In this document: piece by piece, positions 19,861 to 25,511 of the stretch
How positions within the stretch are numbered: position 1 is the stretch's first letter
Layout: every line of letters begins with the position of its first letter
Assembly: GCA_023375785.1 (NCBI GenBank)
Contig: SZWC01007360.1
Span: 53,674 to 79,184, forward strand
From: Penium margaritaceum
Taxonomy: Eukaryota > Streptophyta > Zygnematophyceae > Desmidiales > Peniaceae
Length of the DNA stretch: 25,511 nucleotides
Direction of reading: 5' to 3'
Made by a program: the position numbers and the translations under genes
The notes under the pieces: generated by a model
What the model was told of the DNA's origin: nothing
The model's database searches: none
The model's input: only the letters and a program-made list of their open reading frames with translations

Positions 19861-20599
19861 TGTTGGGAAAGGAGCCATCCGGCTCAGTTTCAGGTCCACA
19901 AGAGCAAGTTTTAGGAAACTTCCAGTTGCCTGCTCTGATCGTCATTCTGTATTCACCATTAGAAAGATCAGGTGGGAAATTATCTACGGTCCAAGTTTCA
20001 CGCCGATCCAACAGTCGGATTGGGAGATATGAATTTTCGAAGTTTCAGGGGTCATGGACCGCCGATGTCTGGTTGGCCATGGGCAATGGCTCCATGCCTT
20101 AGCCTGAGAAAAGAAAAAGGCAAGAGGTCCAGGGTCAAGACCTGATGGGAGAAATATCCAAAAAGTTCCTTGGTCTTAGGATTGCATTGTCAGAGAGTGC
20201 TGACTAGGATAAAGGTACCTCTCCTTACTTTTTGGGTGAGGTGAGATCCTTATGTGCTAGCCATGGACACATGGCGATTCTCCATGGATTTGTGGGTGAT
20301 GTGACCACTAGGAGTGTGCCATGAGAGCATTCTCTAGCTCTCTAGGTCGTGTGTGACTGGTCAGCCTGATTGTTAGGCTGATGTCCTCCCTTGTGTGAGA
20401 TTGTGGACTCTAGTGTGTGAGCGTTAGCCTCCATGGCTAAGTGGTGTGGCTTTTGAGAGGACTGACTTGCCCAAGCTCTAGCTCTATATGTACTCCATCA
20501 TTTTGAGTGATTCAACAACCATTCTTTAGCACAAGTGATTCCCTTTTCATTCCCACATGCTCGCTGCTCCAAGGCTCCCTCTCTCCTCCAGATCCAACA
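19861..20599 (+). repeat. C2 5' LTR
   Basis: It begins TGTTGGGAAAGG and ends gatccaaca, the intact TG...CA form, 739 bp. Many substitutions separate it from the C1 LTR, so the two did not insert together. Confidence 0.92.
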
Positions 20600-20601
20600 T
20601 T

Positions 20602-20613
20602 TGGTTTAAGAGC
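20602..20613 (+). other. Primer-binding site of C2, mutated
   Basis: TGGTTTAAGAGC differs at two of 12 bases from the C1 site. Confidence 0.8.
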
Positions 20614-20841
20614 CAGATTCTGCCAGATACAGCTAGCACAGGCCGTCACTTTGAGAGTGACGGGTTAGGGTCAACGTTTGACCAAATTTGACAATCGACC
20701 ACTGGATCTTCAAGTTCGCAAGACAAGCTTTCCAACGAGCCCAAGATCGCGAAGATCCAGCGGTTGCATTGAGAGTTATGCTCAAAACGACGTTGACCAG
20801 GGCTACACTCTCCTCTATGAGTAAGACTATCGTCTTGTGAT

Positions 20842-21602
20842 TGTCACTCCGCACTTGGCCACGGTCTAGAGTAAACGGCGCCGACAGGCAAACCGCCGAC
20901 CGCCCTTGGTATTTCAACCAAGGTAGAGATCACCCACGGAGTGGTGTTTCCACACTGAAAGGTTCACTTAGCTTGTCCCAACCGTGGCCGGAGAGTGTTC
21001 AAAACTCTCACCCAACTAGCAATGCTACACACCAAAGTGTGCACTTGCACTTGTTCTTTACCCTCTTTCTTGGTGGCCAACAAGGGATTAGTTTTCTCCC
21101 AAGTCTCAAGAGTAAGAGATGATATTTTATCACATGCAAATGACAGGCCTTATATAGTCTCTGGTCAGTGCTCCCAGTGGCTCCTTGGAGGGGCCTCCCC
21201 CCAAGGCCACCCTAGACAGTGTCATCAGCTTTGATGACATGGCACCCTCTGTGACCGCCAAGTGGCGCTTGATCCACCTTGTACCTTAGAAGCTTCTAGG
21301 AAGCTTCCTTGGCCCTTTTTAGTCACAAAGAAAATTTGGTCCTGGCGGGATTTGACCCCGGACCTCTCGCTTGCGAAACGGCGCCTTCACCCACTAGGCT
21401 GTAGGAAGTTGTCCTGAGGAGCATGCACCAGGTAGTCTACCAAGAGTAGACCAAGGGGACTTACTCCACAAGGGTGAGCAGTGCATGCCTTGTCTCTCTC
21501 AGCCTCTCTTGCATGTCGCTGGGGGACTTGCGCTACAAGCGCAGTGCATACCCAGTCTAAATCTTCCGCTGATTGGACCAGGGGCATACACAGAATATAA
21601 CA
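20842..21602 (-). repeat. A2 3' LTR, complete copy
   Basis: It begins TGTCACTCC and ends TATAACA, 761 bp, without n. It shows what is missing at the gaps of the two A1 LTRs. A TATA box (TATATAA in element sense) lies at 21150-21156. Confidence 0.94.
21348..21401 (-). other. tRNA-like module (A box/B box) in A2 LTR
   Basis: On the minus strand 21390-21401 reads cagcctagtggg, 11 of 12 positions of the A-box consensus TRGCNNARNNGG. Bases 21348-21358 read gggtcaaatcc, 9 of 11 of the B-box GGTTCGANTCC. A D-arm-like stem gcct/aggc with a 9-base loop and a T-arm-like stem cggg/cccg with a 7-base loop are visible. The anticodon arm is too short. It looks like a decayed tRNA or the head of a tRNA-derived SINE, in the same orientation as the element. 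Confidence 0.6.
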
Positions 21603-21618
21603 AACTCTCCCTTGTACC
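21603..21618 (-). other. A2 polypurine tract
   Basis: ggtacaagggagagtt on the minus strand before the 3' LTR, one base different from A1 and B. Confidence 0.78.
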
Positions 21619-21695
21619 TGCGTCCATCTGCGGCTAGATTCTTGCTGCGGCCATTGGCCCAGCGATGTTGGCAACCTGTGAAGTAGCCCGCCCGT

Positions 21696-24600
21696 TCAGT
21701 CCTCGTCTGCTGCGCTCACCATCCCGATGCCTCGTGCCCCTGCCATGTGCGGGTCACTGTCCAGCGACTTCGTCAGGAAGTCCGCGAGCATCTGCTTGGT
21801 CGAGATGTACTGCAGATCCACCACTCCCTTGGCGACGAGGTCGCACGTGTAGTGATAGCAGATGTCGATGTGCTTGGTCCGCCTGGAGAGGGTGTCCTTG
21901 AACGCGATGTCCATCGCGCTCTGGTTGTCGACGTGGATGACTGTGGCCTCCTTCTGTGGTGCGTGCATCTCAGCGAGCAAGCTGCGTAGCCACTGCGTCT
22001 CCTTGCACACCTCAGACAGCGCCACGTACTCAGCTTCTGCGGTTGAGATGGAGACACAGTCCTGCTTGCGGCTGGCCCACGACACAGCGCCGCCATTCAC
22101 AAGGCACACAAAGCCCGAGGTGGACTTCCTATCATCCACGTTGCCTCCAAAATCTGCGTCGGTGTAGCACTTGAGGCGTAGAGGGTCTGTTCCTTGAAGG
22201 CCGACGTACTACAGCCCAATGTGCCGTGTCTTGTTGAGATAGCGCAAAATGCGCTTCACGGCCTGCCAGGGGAGTGCCCCAGGGTTGGCCACGAACCGAC
22301 AGACTAGCCCCACAGCAAAGGAGATGTCCGGTCGCGTGCCAACCATGGCATACATGATGCTGCCCACCGCAGATTGGTATGGCACATCTTGCATTTCGCG
22401 GCGCTCGGCTTCCGTGCTGGGGGAGTGGGCGGAGGTGAGATTGCACTTCGTGGGGAGAGGGGTGCTGAGGGGTTTGGCGTCTTCCATGCCATAGCGCCGA
22501 AGCACCTCTGAGCTGTACTTCGTCTGGTTAGGCTCGATGGTGCCTGCAGCTCGGTTGCGATGTATGGCGATACCCAAGTAGTACTCGAGCTCGCCCATGT
22601 CCTTCATCTGAAACCGCCCATGCAGATTCTCCTTGAGGGCCTCGAGGGCCTTCATGGAGGTGGAGGCCAGAATCAGGTCATCCACGTACAGCGCTACCAG
22701 CAACAGTTCCTGGTCATCCGCACGCACATACACACTGGGGTCGTTGTGGCAGTGCGAGAAGCCAAGGCCAGCCATGAAGCTGTCCATCTCCTTGTACCAG
22801 ATCCTTGGGGCCTGTTTCAGCCCGTAGAGCGCCTTGATGAGGCGACACACCTGCCCGGGTTTTGCCTTGACACCCTTGGGTACCTCCATTAGTATCTCCT
22901 TGTCAAGCTTCCCATAGAGGAAGGTGGTCTTGACGTCCATCTGGTGGATTTCCATGTTGCGTGCCGCAGCCACAGCCAGCAAGGTACGGATGGAGGGGAA
23001 GGACGCGACAGGAGAGTAGGTCTCGTCGTACTCAGACCCTGCTCTCTACGAGAACCCCTTCGCGACGATCCTTGCCTTATACTTGCCGATGCTGTTGTCT
23101 TGCTTGCGTTTGACGCGTAAGACCCACTTCACGCCCACCACGTGTGCGTTTGGTGGTCTGTCCACCAGCACCCACGTTCCATTCTCCTCGATGGAGGCGA
23201 GCTCGCTCTCCATCACCTCCTTCCACTTAGCGGCGTCCGGCCGCGAGAGAGCCTCGGCGATGGTAGCCGGCTCTCCCTGCGCAAGACACGACCAGCTCAG
23301 GCCAGTCCACTCGGCCTTCCCTCCGTCGTACTGCTTCGCAGGCTTTGCTTGGCGCTCACTGCGCCGACGTGGTGCTGGTGCTGGCTGCTCGTGCTGCTGC
23401 TGCTGCTGTGCTTCCCTAGGAGGGGTCGCGGGAAGGGAAGAGCCACTGGCCTCCGAGGAGGCCTCGGATGTCTCCGACGCGGTGTCGGATGTCAACTCCG
23501 CTTCAGCCTGAGCGGACGCTCTCCCTGAATTGGCAGCCTCGCTGGCTATGGCCACTGGCATCCCACGCCAGTTAGGCGGGGGTGTGTCACCCGCCTCCAG
23601 CAGCACGATCCACTCTCCCTGTTTTGGAGAGTTCTCTGGGTCCAGCAGTTCTCCCTTGTCGTGTGACTCTTCCTGGAAGGTCACATCTCTGGAGGTGATG
23701 ACTCTCCCTGCTGCCTGGTCCCATAGCCTGTACGCCTTGTGCGCGGCCTCGTAGCCGATCATCACGCACTTGCGCGCACGTGCATCCAACTTCCCCGCTC
23801 CTTGCCCGTCCTGGACTTTGGCCCAAGCCGTGCAGCCGAATGCCTTTAGGTGAGAGGCATCCGGCTTCTTTCCCGACCATGCCTCTTGCGGCGTCATGCG
23901 TTCTGCACTTTGCTCCTTTTCTGTCCCCTTGCTGCGTAGGGCTGCAGCAGGCATGAGGTTGATGAGGTAGCATGCAGTGCGCGCTGCTTCCGCCCAGAAG
24001 CGAGGAGGGAGCTTTGAGTCAAACAGCATGGTTCGCGTCATGGCCAGAATGGTCTGGTTCATGCGCTCGGCCACACCGTTGCTCTACGGTGTGTAGGGGG
24101 TAGTAGGTTGGTGGACAATGCCGTGTGCCCGAAGCCACGGCTTGCACCCCTCGTACTCTCCGCCGTTGTTGCTCCGCAGGGCCTTCATCTTCCGCCCGGT
24201 TTGTCGCTCCACCATGACGACAAACTCTTGCAGGCGCTCCAGCACCTCTCCCTTCGTTTTGAGGAAGTACACCCACACCTTCCGAGAGTAATCATCGATG
24301 AAGGTGAGGAGGTACTTGGAGCCGCCGTTGGACGTGGTGCGCATGGGGCCACACACGTCGCTGTGGACAAGGTCGAGTATGCCCTCTGCTCTGCGACCGT
24401 TTTTGGAGAAGCGTTTCCGCTTTGTCTTCCCTTGCAGGCAAGCCTTACACCCAGTGTTGCATCCACCCTTCAGCTCACACCCCTCCAGCCCACGTACAAG
24501 CTTCTGCTCCTGCATGACCTGTAGGGTGCTGTCGGCCACGTGCCCAAGGCGTCTGTGCCACAGCTTCGCAGTTGCTGCTCCCGCGTCTTTAGCCGCCACA

Positions 24601-25511
24601 GCAAGCGGCATGGATGGTGTCTTGGCGTTCGGCGACGGTGCAGCTTCCGCTACTGCCTCTGCCGCCCCGGCGTGCCCTTCTGCGCTCTTCGTCTGCAGAA
24701 CATAGAGCCCATCCGTTCGTGGCACCTGGGCGACAAGGTCTGACGCAGTGTAGGTAATCGTCACGTCCTCGTTCTTGAGGATGACGGCTTCCTTCTGTGT
24801 GAATACCACCGTCATTGCGTGATCCGTAATCCGCGAGACGGAGAGGAGGTTCGCGGCGAAAGTTGGCATGTAGACAACGTTCTGCAGCCGCAACTCCTTG
24901 TCGGCTCCGTTGATCCGTGTGTGCACGACTTTCTCTCCCTCACCAGCCGCGTACTCGATGCCGCCGTTGGCGCACCGGAACTTGGCCATGGACGGTGTGA
25001 GGGACGAGAAGCCACATGCCTCGCGAGAGGTGTGGTAGTCCGTGCCACTATCCAGCCCGAAGGCTCCCGGCCGTAGCAGCGCAGAGCCCTTTGGAGGGGC
25101 CTTGCTCTCGGCCATCATGCTCGTGGACGTCGAGTCCACCTTCTTACTCACGTTGCTGCTCCCACCACCGCCTCCTTCCTTCTTTGGTGCACGACACTCC
25201 CGCGCCCAATGCCCCGCCTTGCCACAGTTGTGGCACTTGCCCTTCTTTTTGCCGCTCTTCCCGCCGCCACTGCTTCTGCTGTTGCCATGAGAGGAGGTGC
25301 CTCCCGAGCCACTTGCGTACGCGGCGTTGTTGATGACGCCGTTGTTGCGCCGCATGGCCTCGTTCCGGACAAACTCGGAGACACGAGGGTACGTGAACTC
25401 CGACTCCTCCCAACCACCCAAGGTGGTGATCATGGGGCTCCAGCTTGGCGGTAAGGCCATGAGGAGAATCATGGCCTGCATCTGTTGGTCGAGCTGCCAG
25501 GACATGGCGCG
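21696..25511 (-). pseudogene. A2 gag-pol polyprotein, partial, three TAG stops
   Basis: One frame runs from the right edge (inside gag, near MSWQLDQQMQ) to TGA at 21696 with no frameshift. In order: gag end, intact zinc knuckle CX2CX4HX4C (25194-25235), protease DSGT (25041-25052), GAG-pre-integrase, integrase, RT with YVDD (22677-22688), RNase H with an intact Asp at 22158-22160. Three stops interrupt it: 24084-24086, 23046-23048 and 22209-22211. All are TAG, and A1 has Gln (CAG) at each. The integrase Asp of the DNGGEY motif is Asn (AAC, 24168-24170; A1 has GAC), which should abolish catalysis. The region of the A1 frameshift at the knuckle is undamaged here. The protein start lies outside the window. 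Confidence 0.93.

Larger units (their letters stand above)
19861..20841 (+). mobile_element. Element C2: 5' LTR and leader, cut by A2
   Basis: This is a second copy of the C family: LTR 19861-20599, primer-binding site 20602-20613 and leader to 20841. It starts inside the coding frame of C1, directly after ctcca (19856-19860). It is followed by its own primer-binding site and leader, so it is a 5' LTR, not the 3' LTR of C1. The leader is interrupted at 20842 by A2, after gtgat (20837-20841). C1 continues past the same point with gaccgtaac. Confidence 0.82.
20842..25511 (-). mobile_element. Copia element A2, right (5') end outside window
   Basis: This is a close relative of A1 on the minus strand, with 3' LTR 20842-21602, polypurine tract 21603-21618 and gag-pol from 21696 running off the window. 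The LTR is the most complete of the three A copies (761 bp, no gap). It lies in the leader of C2. The candidate target duplication is gtgat (20837-20841). Confidence 0.93.

Noticed and set aside
21340-21420. A functional tRNA gene
   Set aside because: There is no acceptor stem, the anticodon arm is too short, and the B box has two mismatches. I keep it only as a tRNA-like module.
18436-25511. TAG/TAA read as glutamine (a variant nuclear code)
   Set aside because: Stops also replace Trp codons (A1 9418, B near 14200), CAG codons are common in the same frames, and A1 shows CAG where A2 has TAG. Decay explains it better.

Overview
The window looks like repeat-rich nuclear DNA of a land plant. 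It consists almost entirely of LTR retrotransposons inserted into one another. I see no host gene, no rRNA, no functional tRNA gene and no CRISPR array. The plant assignment rests on the Ty1/copia (Pseudoviridae-type) polyproteins, on two primer-binding sites complementary to initiator-Met tRNA, and on stop codons that often replace CAG (a CHG site, methylated in plant transposons). The species cannot be named from this sequence.

Layout, left to right. 1-506: 22 copies of a 23-bp minisatellite. 507-1718: decayed + strand copia RT/RNase H fragment (B'). 1719-5471: element D on the + strand. It has a hairpin-packed 5' LTR, an iMet primer-binding site, a long leader and a gag frame with 17 stops but no obvious indel. 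5472-17056: copia element B on the - strand. Its 3' LTR is split at 6080/12201 by copia element A1 (6081-12200, - strand, both LTRs, near-matching 5-bp target duplication). 17057-19860: element C1 on the + strand (5' LTR, primer-binding site, leader, gag and part of protease). 19861-20841: 5' LTR and leader of a second copy, C2. 20842-25511: copia element A2 on the - strand (3' LTR, and gag-pol running off the right edge).

The simplest history is a nest: D in B', B in D, A1 and C1 in B, C2 in C1, A2 in C2. The right-hand halves of D, B, C1, C2 and A2 lie outside the window, so only A1 can be checked at both ends. A and B are sister families: same gene order (gag, zinc knuckle, DSG protease, integrase, RT, RNase H), same polypurine tract, related LTRs. 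None of the polyproteins here is intact.

Most worth a second look: the run of near-contiguous perfect hairpins in the D LTR; a tRNA-like A-box/B-box module at the same place in the LTRs of families A and B; the origin of the minisatellite in copia coding DNA; the CAG-to-TAG decay pattern; and assembly joins marked by single n bases, one of which creates an exact 259-bp false duplication.
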